Origin: Alteromonas_E sp965248545
GTDB taxonomy: Bacteria > Pseudomonadota > Gammaproteobacteria > Enterobacterales > Alteromonadaceae
NCBI GenBank assembly: GCA_965248545.1
Contig: OZ252110.1
Location: forward strand, 186,001-250,000
DNA: 64,000 nt
Direction of reading: 5' to 3'
Below, piece after piece: positions 32,991 through 41,640 of the stretch (position 1 is its first letter; every line of letters starts with the position of its first letter). The notes under the pieces were generated by a model. That model was given only the letters and a program-made list of their open reading frames with translations, made no database searches and was not told the origin of the DNA. The translations under genes and the position numbers were made by a program.

Positions 32991-33953
32991 ATGGAAACTA
33001 TTCTTCCACATTCTTTAGAGTCACTCGGGATTGCGATTCAACGCTCTATTTGTTACTCGGGCTATCGCTCAGGCCAAGGGCCTGGCCTGGGCATTTACCC
33101 CAGTTATTCTGAAGTACTCGAAGACCTTCAGTTGTTATCCGGCAACTGGCAATACTTACGCATGTATGATGCAGGTCCGCATGCTCACATGGTCCTGGAT
33201 GTGATAAAACGCGAGAAACTGCCATTTAAGGTATTACTGGGCATGGATCTCGCCGCCGAACAAAGTAATCCTAACTGCCCATGGCTACCCTGGTACCCGG
33301 ACCATGAACTGGAGAAAAATCGCCTGCATAATGATCAAGAGCTGTTGCGGATTTTGCGCCTCGCTAACGACTACCATGAGTTCATTCTCGGTATTTCAAT
33401 TGGCAACGAAGCAAGTGTTGATTGGACTGATCACAAAGTCGATACCCAACGGTTGATTCACTTTGCCCAACAATTGAAAGCGCAAACAGACTTACCGTTA
33501 ACCTTCTGCGAAAACTATGTGCCGTGGGCTCGTGGTGATCTCGATCAGTTAGCCCCATGTTTGGATATGATTGCTTTGCATAGCTACCCTCTGTGGGAAT
33601 CGCAAAGCATTGACCATGCGCTCCATTTTACCGAACAAAACTATTATGAGGTTGCCGACAGGTTCCCCCACACACCAGTCATCATAACGGAAGCGGGTTG
33701 GACAACAAACGCCAACGGTCACGCTTTTCCGGCACATTTTGCCAATGAAGCTTGGCAATCAGAGTATTGTGCTTCGCTACTCGAATGGAGTGAACATAAT
33801 GGGATTCTGACCTTCTTGTTCGAAGCATTCGATGAAGACTGGAAAGGCTCGGGTGACCCGTCAGAACCGGAGAAACACTGGGGCTTATACCGAATAAATC
33901 GACAAGCTAAACCTGTGGTGGCGGCGATTAGCAGCGATGACGCAACTAAGTAA
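32991..33953 (+). CDS. GH17 beta-1,3-glucanase-like enzyme, copy 2 (cytoplasmic)
   Basis: The ATG at 32991 gives 320 residues; an upstream start at 32940 would overlap copy 1 and is less likely. GH17 features: CYSGYRSGQGPG near the N-terminus, acid/base Glu about 140 (SIGNEASV), nucleophile Glu about 234 in VIITEAGWT, and FLFEAFDEDWKG. It is related to copy 1 in layout (ALHSYPLWESQSIDHAL versus ANCYPFWEGYSIDHAL), suggesting an old tandem duplication with divergence. No signal peptide. The pair may differ in chain-length preference or in hydrolysis versus transfer. Confidence 0.9.
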   Translation: METILPHSLESLGIAIQRSICYSGYRSGQGPGLGIYPSYSEVLEDLQLLSGNWQYLRMYDAGPHAHMVLDVIKREKLPFKVLLGMDLAAEQSNPNCPWLPWYPDHELEKNRLHNDQELLRILRLANDYHEFILGISIGNEASVDWTDHKVDTQRLIHFAQQLKAQTDLPLTFCENYVPWARGDLDQLAPCLDMIALHSYPLWESQSIDHALHFTEQNYYEVADRFPHTPVIITEAGWTTNANGHAFPAHFANEAWQSEYCASLLEWSEHNGILTFLFEAFDEDWKGSGDPSEPEKHWGLYRINRQAKPVVAAISSDDATK

Positions 33954-34026
33954 CGTTGACTGAGCTATTACCCAACAAAAGAGTGTGTAATACTGGCTTA
34001 TCAATGTTAGACAGTTGACGTTAAAT

Positions 34027-35166
34027 ATGCTGTTCGAACCTTCCAGCAATGAAGATGAAATCATTCACCTAGAACCCGAAGCGCCCTTTTATTATTGGCA
34101 ACTCGGGTTTTGGGGGTTTCTGTGTATCATCAGCTTCTTCACCTTGACGCTATGGTATAGCCAACCCTCGTTGGCCTATATTGCCCCTGTTGTGAGTCAA
34201 TCTTTTGTCGGCTTAGCATTCTCCATCCTAATTGAGCGCGCGATACTTGCGGTGTGGCGTAAGCCTCTGATCATCAAAGCAATGATCAGTCTGCTCGCCG
34301 TTGTTTTGATTTCGTCACTGTGGACAGTAGCGCGCATGCTCTTGTTTGAGTATATGACCGGTGAGCAGCACATATGGGATGAGTTCGGCGGTTGGTACTT
34401 CAGCAGTATTTTTATCTTTATTAGTTGGGCCGCTTTGTTCTACGGCGTGCAATATTACGAGCTACTACAAAAAGAGCACCGCATTATGCTCAGAGCCGAG
34501 GCTGAAGCGCGTGATCAACAAATTAAGCGCATGAATGCACAAGCCGCTGCCAGAGAAGCACAGATGAAAATGTTGCGCTATCAGCTCAATCCGCATTTCC
34601 TATGCAATACCTTGAACGCAATAAATGCGTTAATCGAATGCGAGGAAAGCGAGAAGGCCCAAGAAATGAGCGTTAAACTGAGCCAGTTTTTGCGTCACTC
34701 GTTGGACAATATTCCAAATACTAAAATCACATTAGAAAGTGAAATAAACGCGCTAAACCTCTATCTCCAAATCGAGAAAATACGCTTCGAAGACAGGTTG
34801 CGTTTAGATTTTGATATCCAACAAGGGGCCGAAAACGCATTGGTACCGAGCCTGTTGTTACAACCAATCATCGAAAACTCAATGAAACACGCGATCGCCA
34901 AATGTGAAGACGGCGGTACTATAAGTCTATCAGCAGCGATTAACGGTAGTACTTTACAGCTAAAAATCAGTGATACGGGTCCCGGTATTAAGATAGGCAA
35001 GAGCAAACTACAAAGTGTCTTTGGCAGAGGTGTTGGCTTGAAAAACACTGATGAAAGGCTAAAAATGCTATACGGTAGTCACTATATTTTTAATTTAAAC
35101 ACTGTGCCCAATGGCGGACTTCAAACGGAAATTCATATTCCGTATGAGCCGGTAGCCAAGGATTAA
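34027..35166 (+). CDS. LytS/AlgZ-type sensor histidine kinase
   Basis: A 379-residue inner-membrane kinase. About four membrane helices (residues ~25-145) are followed by a coiled linker (HRIMLRAEAEARDQQIKRM) and a His_kinase domain. The phosphoacceptor His (about 190) is in LRYQLNPHFLCNTLNA. The ATP-binding region has LLLQPIIENSMKHAI (N box) and DTGPGI. ATG at 34027 is preferred over TTG at 34015. It pairs with the LytTR response regulator 21 bp downstream. No extracellular sensor domain is evident, so the signal may be sensed in the membrane or by a partner. Confidence 0.93.
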   Translation: MLFEPSSNEDEIIHLEPEAPFYYWQLGFWGFLCIISFFTLTLWYSQPSLAYIAPVVSQSFVGLAFSILIERAILAVWRKPLIIKAMISLLAVVLISSLWTVARMLLFEYMTGEQHIWDEFGGWYFSSIFIFISWAALFYGVQYYELLQKEHRIMLRAEAEARDQQIKRMNAQAAAREAQMKMLRYQLNPHFLCNTLNAINALIECEESEKAQEMSVKLSQFLRHSLDNIPNTKITLESEINALNLYLQIEKIRFEDRLRLDFDIQQGAENALVPSLLLQPIIENSMKHAIAKCEDGGTISLSAAINGSTLQLKISDTGPGIKIGKSKLQSVFGRGVGLKNTDERLKMLYGSHYIFNLNTVPNGGLQTEIHIPYEPVAKD

Positions 35167-35187
35167 AGCACTGGAGGCTGAATATTA

Positions 35188-35982
35188 ATGCAAGCATTAA
35201 AAACCATCATTGTGGATGATGAGCCATTAGCGTTGGGACTTCTCAAGGCTAAATTACAGAAAAGCCCACAAATTGAAATCGTGGCGCAATGTAAGAATGG
35301 TCGAGAAGCCCTGGACGCCGCTTTATCACTGCAAGCAGACTTAATGTTTCTTGATATTCAAATGCCTGGGCTTGACGGTTTAGAGGTGGTTAAACAAATC
35401 CAATCAGATGAAATGCCGCTGATCGTATTCACAACCGCTTTTGAGCAATACGCCATCAATGCTTTCGACTTGCACGCTGTCGACTATATTTTAAAACCCA
35501 TCGACCAAGAGCGCATTGATCGCGCGATTGAACGGGCGGCCCAAAGACTAGCTTCGAGCGAACCCACAGAATCGAAAGCAAGTATATTAAGCGCTATAAA
35601 CGCCATGGATCAGCACCCTCGAGCCAGTGAGGAAAATCTGTCGATTCAAAAACGCAAAATCGTTATTCGCGATCGGGAAGAAATCACCCTACTCGAGCAG
35701 CAAGACATTGCCTGGCTTGAAGCTGCAGGTGACTATGTTTGCGTGCATGCGAACGGCGAAACACATATTAAACGCAGTACATTGAAAGAGCTTTTGAACG
35801 AACTAGACCCTGAAATATTCAAACGCGTTCACCGTTCCACGATCGTCAATCTCAATTTTATCGAAAAAGTCATTCCGCATACAAAGGGCGAGTTCTTTCT
35901 GATCCTTGGCGAGTTCAACAAAATCAAAGTGAGTCGCAATTACCGCGAGGCTATTAAGGAATACTTAGCGGCGGGGGCCTAA
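35188..35982 (+). CDS. LytTR-family response regulator
   Basis: A 264-residue regulator with a receiver domain (acidic pair VDDEP, phospho-Asp 56 in FLDIQMPG, Thr in VFTTAF, Lys in ILKPID) and a C-terminal LytTR DNA-binding domain (DIAWLEAAGDYVCVHANGETHIKRSTLKEL, then FKRVHRSTIVNL). GGAGG lies upstream of the ATG. It forms an operon with the histidine kinase. Neighbouring GH17 and phosphorylase genes could be targets, but LytTR direct-repeat sites were not verified. Confidence 0.95.
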   Translation: MQALKTIIVDDEPLALGLLKAKLQKSPQIEIVAQCKNGREALDAALSLQADLMFLDIQMPGLDGLEVVKQIQSDEMPLIVFTTAFEQYAINAFDLHAVDYILKPIDQERIDRAIERAAQRLASSEPTESKASILSAINAMDQHPRASEENLSIQKRKIVIRDREEITLLEQQDIAWLEAAGDYVCVHANGETHIKRSTLKELLNELDPEIFKRVHRSTIVNLNFIEKVIPHTKGEFFLILGEFNKIKVSRNYREAIKEYLAAGA

Positions 35983-36005
35983 CGTGTTCAGGGCCTGTTA
36001 GAACC

Positions 36006-36911
36006 TCAATTAAACTCTTGCACCCACAGCTTTTCATACAGGGCTTTGGTTGATACAGCATAACCATCAGCAGCGAAATTAAGTTGCATGAATTGTCGGT
36101 TTTTGTGCTCATCGCTGCGGATCTGCCCCAGTGCAGTATCTATCTGTTCTACCGCCTGCGCACCCAGTGTCGAACGTGAACACAAAACGCGTTTGGTTTG
36201 CCTAACCTGCTGCGAAAACTCTCTGACTTGATAGAGCGACAACCTCGACAATTGTTCAGGGCTTAAAAGTGCGAGTTCTTTATGCGCTACATAGCCAAAA
36301 TCGATTCTGCGCTTGTCGATTAACTGCAAGGTGTGCTTATTGAGGTCGGTGTCAATACCACTGATGCGAAGCACACTATTGGGGTAGTCATATTGCTCGA
36401 CTTGCGCCACCCACATGTTCGAGACTTGTCCGTATAACACGGTTTTGAAACCATTGCGCAGTAGATGCTCCAGGGAGACTGTACCGTTATTCTCAAATAA
36501 ACTTAGCTGCCCTGAGGGTGCAGCAATTAGATAGGGTAAGCCAATGGCGGTAGGACTCGAATAAATCCCCCACTCCTCTCTCTCTGGCTTATACCCTGCA
36601 CCGAAAAAGCAATAGGCCGTGGTCTCGTCACTGGCAGTTTGAATGAGTCGCCAATTTCGCTTGATTGGGTAAGACTCGAAGCGATGTTTAAACGAGGGGA
36701 TCTGTTTCGCCAGGAAGCGCATTACGCGATAGTGCTCGCCACCTGTAATAGTGGCTCCATCTCGCTCAACACCACTCTCTAGTGGTCGCAGCCATACAAT
36801 GTTTGATTGCGCAGAAACGATCGCGCTGGTAAGTAACAGCGCCAATAGCGAAACAGCATTGATAATGAATTTAAACAACGAGCGACAACCACCGATAACC
36901 GATCTACCCAA
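36006..36911 (-). CDS. Periplasmic solute-binding-like protein
   Basis: A 301-residue exported protein with an N-terminal signal (FIINAVSLLALLLTSAIVSAQS). The body resembles periplasmic binding protein fold II proteins of the amino-acid/TIGR02285-like class (VWLRPLESGVERDG, ETTAYCFFGAGYKPEREEW, PYLIAAPSG, KTVLYGQVSN). No ABC permease or ATPase genes are adjacent, so it may act as a sensor or orphan binding protein. It runs towards the LytTR gene and is 59 bp downstream of the RND adaptor gene, possibly read through from it. Confidence 0.65.
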   Translation of the reverse strand: MGRSVIGGCRSLFKFIINAVSLLALLLTSAIVSAQSNIVWLRPLESGVERDGATITGGEHYRVMRFLAKQIPSFKHRFESYPIKRNWRLIQTASDETTAYCFFGAGYKPEREEWGIYSSPTAIGLPYLIAAPSGQLSLFENNGTVSLEHLLRNGFKTVLYGQVSNMWVAQVEQYDYPNSVLRISGIDTDLNKHTLQLIDKRRIDFGYVAHKELALLSPEQLSRLSLYQVREFSQQVRQTKRVLCSRSTLGAQAVEQIDTALGQIRSDEHKNRQFMQLNFAADGYAVSTKALYEKLWVQEFN

Positions 36912-36970
36912 GGTAAGAATAGTACAGCCAATGAAAAAAACCGCAGTTTTCGTCGCTCGTATTGTTCGGC

Positions 36971-38056
36971 TTAACTCTTGGCTGTTAGCACGCGACTAAC
37001 GGGTTCAAAGCGAACCTTTTGCCCTTCGCGGATGCGTTCCGCCCCGCGAATGATGACTGGCATTTGGTCACTTATATCACCGAATACTTCGATTCTGTCA
37101 TCCACGCCGACTCCCGTCTCAACAAGCACGCGTTGGGCTTCATTGTTTTGATCAACTTGGAAGATGTACGTACCGCTTTTACGCAAAACCAAGGCATCTC
37201 TGGGTACCGTTAATCCATCATGAAAATCACTGTGCGGTAACGCGACCTTCACCGCACTGCCAATTGCATACTGAGTTGGGTCGAGCGCGATGCGCACTTC
37301 CATCATGCGTGACTGTTGATTGCCCACGGGAACAATCGCTCGGATAGGTTGCTCCGCGCGGTTGAGCTGCTGATCAATTGACACCACCATACCAGCATCA
37401 ATATAGGGCAAAGTGGTCAACGGGGCTCTTACACTTACTTCGACGTTTTGCGTATCGACGATACGTAATAAGTTTTGTGCAACACTGGTGAATTCACCGG
37501 GCGACTGTAAGCGCTCGACTACCATCGCGGTGAAAGGTGCACGCACCTGGCTTTGATCGATTTGATACTCCGTTAGCTGCTTGTCATATTTGGCTTGCAT
37601 CAGTTCTTGCTTTGCCATCTCTAACTCGATACTCACGTCGTCCAATTGATCCTTGGAAGTATTGTTGAGCGCCGCCATCTGACTAAAGCGGGCAACCTTT
37701 CGATTGAGCAGATCAACACGCGCTTGCCATTTTTCAATGGCAACCTGATTCTGACCTTTGAGCAGCTGCAAGCGCTGATCGTCAAGTTTTGCCAACACTT
37801 CTCCTTGCTGAATAATGTCACCAACATCGGCAAGCCACGTAATTCTCCCAGCGACTTCGGCGGCAATATTCGAGTCCACTCGACTCACGACTGTACCCGG
37901 TAGCCAAATATGATCAGCGATAGATTCTGACAACACCGTATTGACTTCAACGAGGGTTGCCTCAGGCGCCGCATCCTGTGCCAAGACACCGGCATTAACA
38001 AGTAAAGCACTGCCAATAAGCAAGCTTTTAAGTGGAGTTAAACGATTCATAGTCAT
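36971..38056 (-). CDS. RND efflux periplasmic adaptor (membrane fusion protein)
   Basis: A 361-residue adaptor of the AcrA/HlyD class. Signal peptide (SLLIGSALLVNAGVLAQ-D) with no lipobox. The lipoyl-type half motifs (AAEVAGRITWLADVGDIIQQGEVLAKLDD and IDQSQVRAPFTAMVVERLQSPGEFTSVA) flank a short coiled-coil hairpin, then beta-barrel and membrane-proximal domains follow. It ends in the periplasm and links the pump to an outer-membrane channel. It is 12 bp downstream of the pump gene, an order (pump then adaptor) less common than the reverse. No TolC-like gene is beside it. Confidence 0.93.
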   Translation of the reverse strand: MTMNRLTPLKSLLIGSALLVNAGVLAQDAAPEATLVEVNTVLSESIADHIWLPGTVVSRVDSNIAAEVAGRITWLADVGDIIQQGEVLAKLDDQRLQLLKGQNQVAIEKWQARVDLLNRKVARFSQMAALNNTSKDQLDDVSIELEMAKQELMQAKYDKQLTEYQIDQSQVRAPFTAMVVERLQSPGEFTSVAQNLLRIVDTQNVEVSVRAPLTTLPYIDAGMVVSIDQQLNRAEQPIRAIVPVGNQQSRMMEVRIALDPTQYAIGSAVKVALPHSDFHDGLTVPRDALVLRKSGTYIFQVDQNNEAQRVLVETGVGVDDRIEVFGDISDQMPVIIRGAERIREGQKVRFEPVSRVLTAKS

Positions 38057-38068
38057 GCCCTATCTACA

Positions 38069-41000
38069 TTAAAGTTTGGAATTAATTTTGTCTTGTTTAG
38101 CACTCGCCAACGGCCCAATAGCCGCGACGCGCTTGTCACGACCGAAGCTGAAGTCCAGTTGCATCAGCGTCGGTAAAAGAACCAAGGTGAACAACGCACT
38201 CACTAGCATTCCACCGACGATCACGGCTGCCAGCCCACGGTAGATAACGCTGCCTGTTCCAGGCATAAGTAGTAGCGGTAACATGCCAAAAATAGACGTC
38301 AGTGTGCTCATGAATATGGGACGTAGGCGCAACAATAGCGATTGATGCACTGCTTCTCGTCTAGATAAGCCCTCGCGCTCACCATTACGGGTTTGATGCA
38401 CCAACAAAATCGCATTATTTACCACCAAGCCGAGCAGAATGATAAAGCCAATCATTGTCAGCAAATCAAGTGGCTGAAACGTCACTAGGTTGAGTAAACG
38501 TATGGCCACAACACCACCGACAGTTGCTAGAGGAATTGATAGCACAACCAAGGCGCTATCCTTGAGTGAGCGGAACAGTCCAGCCATCAGAACAAACAAC
38601 AAGCCCATCGCAAATGCAAAGTTTTGGCTCATCGTGCTGACCGCTTTTTTCAAACTGTCGGCACTGCCGCCATAACTAATATTGCCGTCTACCGGCATCG
38701 CCGCGAGTAATGTTGGTTCAACTTCATTTTCGATGAGTGTCATCGCTTCTTCTAGTGTCATGTTCTCTGGGGGATTAACATTCAGAGTCAGAGTGCGCTT
38801 GCGCTCAATTCGCTGAATTTGGCTCGGTCCAACTGTGCGAGAGACATTGACTAGCTCACCAAGAGGCACGACTTCACCACTAGGCGTCATCATTGGCGTG
38901 GTCGCCAGCTGCTCTGGTGTTTGCCAATCCTGCGATCGCATGATGATATTCATGCGTTTTACCCCATCGAAGTACTCGCCTACATAAACCCCATCTCCCA
39001 TAGCACGGACTAAGTTCGCTACTCTAGGACGGTCTAAGCCGACCTCCATAATGCGCGCATCACGCGGAATGAATTGCAATTCTGGTTCGGCTTGCTCTAA
39101 AGACGGATTGGCCCGTACATTCGCTCCTGGGAACGTTTCGCGCAATAGATCCAACCCTTCTTGAGCCGCAATAGCGAGCCCTTCACGGTCGGTAGACTGC
39201 AAGCGCACATCTATCGAGCGACCATTGCCAAAACCACCGAATAAGTTACCTTGCATCGCAAATGCCTGAGTATCCGGTAAGTCCTTGAGGATCTCGTTGC
39301 GCATCAGTTGCTCAAGTTCAGACACATTACTTTGATCGTTGGCTCGAACGCCGATAGTGCCGCCATTTGGCCAGGTCAAAATGTAGTAGTTCTTAAGCGA
39401 GGGTTGTTTCTCACCGTCCATATAAGGTTGTAGGCGTTCCACCACGAGTGACATCACTTCTTCTTGGATAAAGGCGTCGCTCGCTCCTGCAGGGAAGTTA
39501 AAGAAAGCATCTACGGCGTCACGCTTCACTGGCGGTAAGTAATCCAACTTTGGAATCAACAAATAGGTAGCGGTCAAAGGGATAGCCATTAATGTCAGCG
39601 CCACAACAATGCGCTTCCGATTACTTGAAGTTAGCGTCATGACCGCACCAGCGATGCGTTGCCAAAAACCGGTCAGACGGTCTTCAGGTAAATGGCCTTT
39701 GAGGAATCGACTGGCAATCACGGGCAATACCGTAACTGCCACAACGAATGATATAGACACAGCGATGGCAATGGTTAGCGCCAAATCTGCGAATAATTGC
39801 CCTTCCACATCACTTAAAAACATCACAGGGATGAAAATCGCCACAGTGGTTGCCGTTGAGGCCATCAAGGCTCCAAACACTTGACTCGTGGCAATGGTCG
39901 CTGCCTCTTGCTCATCACGGTGTTTGGCCCGTTGCCGGACGATGTTTTCTAACACCACGATTGCTGCATCCAGTACCATACCTACCGCGAACGCAAGACC
40001 AGCTAATGAGATGATATTCAACGAGCGGCCGGTAATCTGAAGCACAATAAACGTACTCAGAAGTGAGATAGGAATGGCAAGCGCGACAATCAGTGTGGCG
40101 CGCATTTGGCGCATGAACCACCACAAAATGCCAATAGCGAGCAACACGCCAATAAATAAGTTACTGGTGACTAAATTAACAGCACGATAGATAAAAACAG
40201 AAGCATCAAACGATTGAACCATGGTCAATTGCTGTGGATTTAGCAGCGCCTGATTGAGCTCATCCACTTTGGATTTCACCGCTTCTAATGTGGTCAATAC
40301 ATTGGCATTGTTTTCGCGGTCGATACGAATCGATACCGCAGGGTTACCATTTTGAATACTATAGTTAGCGCCGTCAGCGCGTTGGATACGGATTTCAGCG
40401 ATGTCATTTAGACGAATTGGGCTGCCGTCGCGCCATTCCAAAATCATGTTGCCCATGTCTTCAGGTGCATACTGCCCCTCAAAACGCATGGTATAGCGGC
40501 GGCGTCCCACATCGACAAAGCCACCGGAAACGTCGGTAGACGAGCCCAACATGCGTGTAATGTTAGTGAGATCAACCCCTAACTGGGCCGCCAAAAATGG
40601 ATCGAATACAATCTGAAACTCTTCAGGGCCACCAATACCATTTTGCATTTGAACGCGGGAAACCCCCGGTATTGATTCTAATTCCGGCCTAATTTCATCT
40701 TCAAAAAATGTGGCATACTGATCGATATTTGCGGTGTTGCCTGGCAGCTTTTGCAAAAAGAAGTAGGTCAATGCTGGCGTACCACCGCCCCAGCCGCCCA
40801 TCATTATGTTCGGTGACAGCGCATCTCGAGGCAGTGGCGGGACTCGGTTCATTCGACTGATGACTTCAATGAGCGTTTGTTGCATGTCAGTCTCAAGCCC
40901 AAACTCAAGGTTGATCCAAGCATTACCCTGATTTGCGAAAGCGCGCATGCTGTGTAAACCCGGGATACCCTGCAGTACTTCCTCTTGTGGCTCGATGATC

Positions 41001-41185
41001 TCCGCTTCGATTTCTTGCGGCGATGCAGCGCGCCAGAAAGTTTGTATCGAAATACTCGGTCTTTCTATATCAGGAAACAACTGAATCGGAAGATTAAGTA
41101 GACTGTACAAGCCGAGGACGCTGATTATGGCAACCATAATCCCCACGCCTGAGGCATTTTTTATTGCTGATCTGGTGATATCCAT
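38069..41185 (-). CDS. RND efflux pump inner-membrane permease
   Basis: A 1038-residue proton-driven RND transporter. ATG at 41185 (MDITRSAIKNASGVGIM) is chosen; a start at 41236 adds 17 basic residues that are not family-like. TM1 is followed by a porter domain, the TM4 proton-relay region (GLAFAVGMVLDAAIVVLENI), a large loop, and a matching second half ending SVIYRGLAAVIVGGMLVSALFTLVLLPTLM. The single Asp in GMVLDAAIVV (rather than VDD) suggests a drug or lipophilic efflux class rather than heavy-metal CzcA. Substrate unknown. Confidence 0.93.
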   Translation of the reverse strand: MDITRSAIKNASGVGIMVAIISVLGLYSLLNLPIQLFPDIERPSISIQTFWRAASPQEIEAEIIEPQEEVLQGIPGLHSMRAFANQGNAWINLEFGLETDMQQTLIEVISRMNRVPPLPRDALSPNIMMGGWGGGTPALTYFFLQKLPGNTANIDQYATFFEDEIRPELESIPGVSRVQMQNGIGGPEEFQIVFDPFLAAQLGVDLTNITRMLGSSTDVSGGFVDVGRRRYTMRFEGQYAPEDMGNMILEWRDGSPIRLNDIAEIRIQRADGANYSIQNGNPAVSIRIDRENNANVLTTLEAVKSKVDELNQALLNPQQLTMVQSFDASVFIYRAVNLVTSNLFIGVLLAIGILWWFMRQMRATLIVALAIPISLLSTFIVLQITGRSLNIISLAGLAFAVGMVLDAAIVVLENIVRQRAKHRDEQEAATIATSQVFGALMASTATTVAIFIPVMFLSDVEGQLFADLALTIAIAVSISFVVAVTVLPVIASRFLKGHLPEDRLTGFWQRIAGAVMTLTSSNRKRIVVALTLMAIPLTATYLLIPKLDYLPPVKRDAVDAFFNFPAGASDAFIQEEVMSLVVERLQPYMDGEKQPSLKNYYILTWPNGGTIGVRANDQSNVSELEQLMRNEILKDLPDTQAFAMQGNLFGGFGNGRSIDVRLQSTDREGLAIAAQEGLDLLRETFPGANVRANPSLEQAEPELQFIPRDARIMEVGLDRPRVANLVRAMGDGVYVGEYFDGVKRMNIIMRSQDWQTPEQLATTPMMTPSGEVVPLGELVNVSRTVGPSQIQRIERKRTLTLNVNPPENMTLEEAMTLIENEVEPTLLAAMPVDGNISYGGSADSLKKAVSTMSQNFAFAMGLLFVLMAGLFRSLKDSALVVLSIPLATVGGVVAIRLLNLVTFQPLDLLTMIGFIILLGLVVNNAILLVHQTRNGEREGLSRREAVHQSLLLRLRPIFMSTLTSIFGMLPLLLMPGTGSVIYRGLAAVIVGGMLVSALFTLVLLPTLMQLDFSFGRDKRVAAIGPLASAKQDKINSKL

Positions 41186-41640
41186 GTGTTGATACCGGTG
41201 CGTTCTTGTACGTTTACTATAAGTCGCGATTAACATGCGAAAAGTTTAAAACCGTTAATGAGCTAATTAATAAGCCCAACAGCAGCAGGGTTATTTAGCT
41301 GTTACAAAATGTTTCTGGCGTGCGTTAAATCACCCTACAAAGCCTACTATTCAACGCTTTGTCGTACATTTTGTCGCATAATCGACACGGCATCTTTTGT
41401 GTGTATTTTGAACAATAGTGTAGGTATAGTAGACCCTTACAATTTTTGGAGTTACCGCCGACATGAACAACTAATCACCTGTTATCCAATTTCAATTTTT
41501 TTGGCATACAGGGTTAGTCGGCGTGATGATTTCTCAACATTTTCAGATAGTCAGTAGCACTTCTTTTTTTGATCGGAGTAATTCCCTCCGGTTTCTTTAG
41601 GACTTATACGCCGAATGCCCCTGCAACTCAGGAGGCTCAA
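41186..41640. other. 455-bp gap between RND and ABC-F genes
   Basis: No gene is supported. The ABC-F side holds a long leader. It includes a three-codon frame ATG AAC AAC TAA at 41463-41474 preceded by GGAG, and a CGGAG/CTCCG hairpin near 41574-41590 followed by a T-rich stretch. This is a possible transcription-attenuation layout, as found before some antibiotic-resistance ABC-F genes. Confidence 0.35.
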
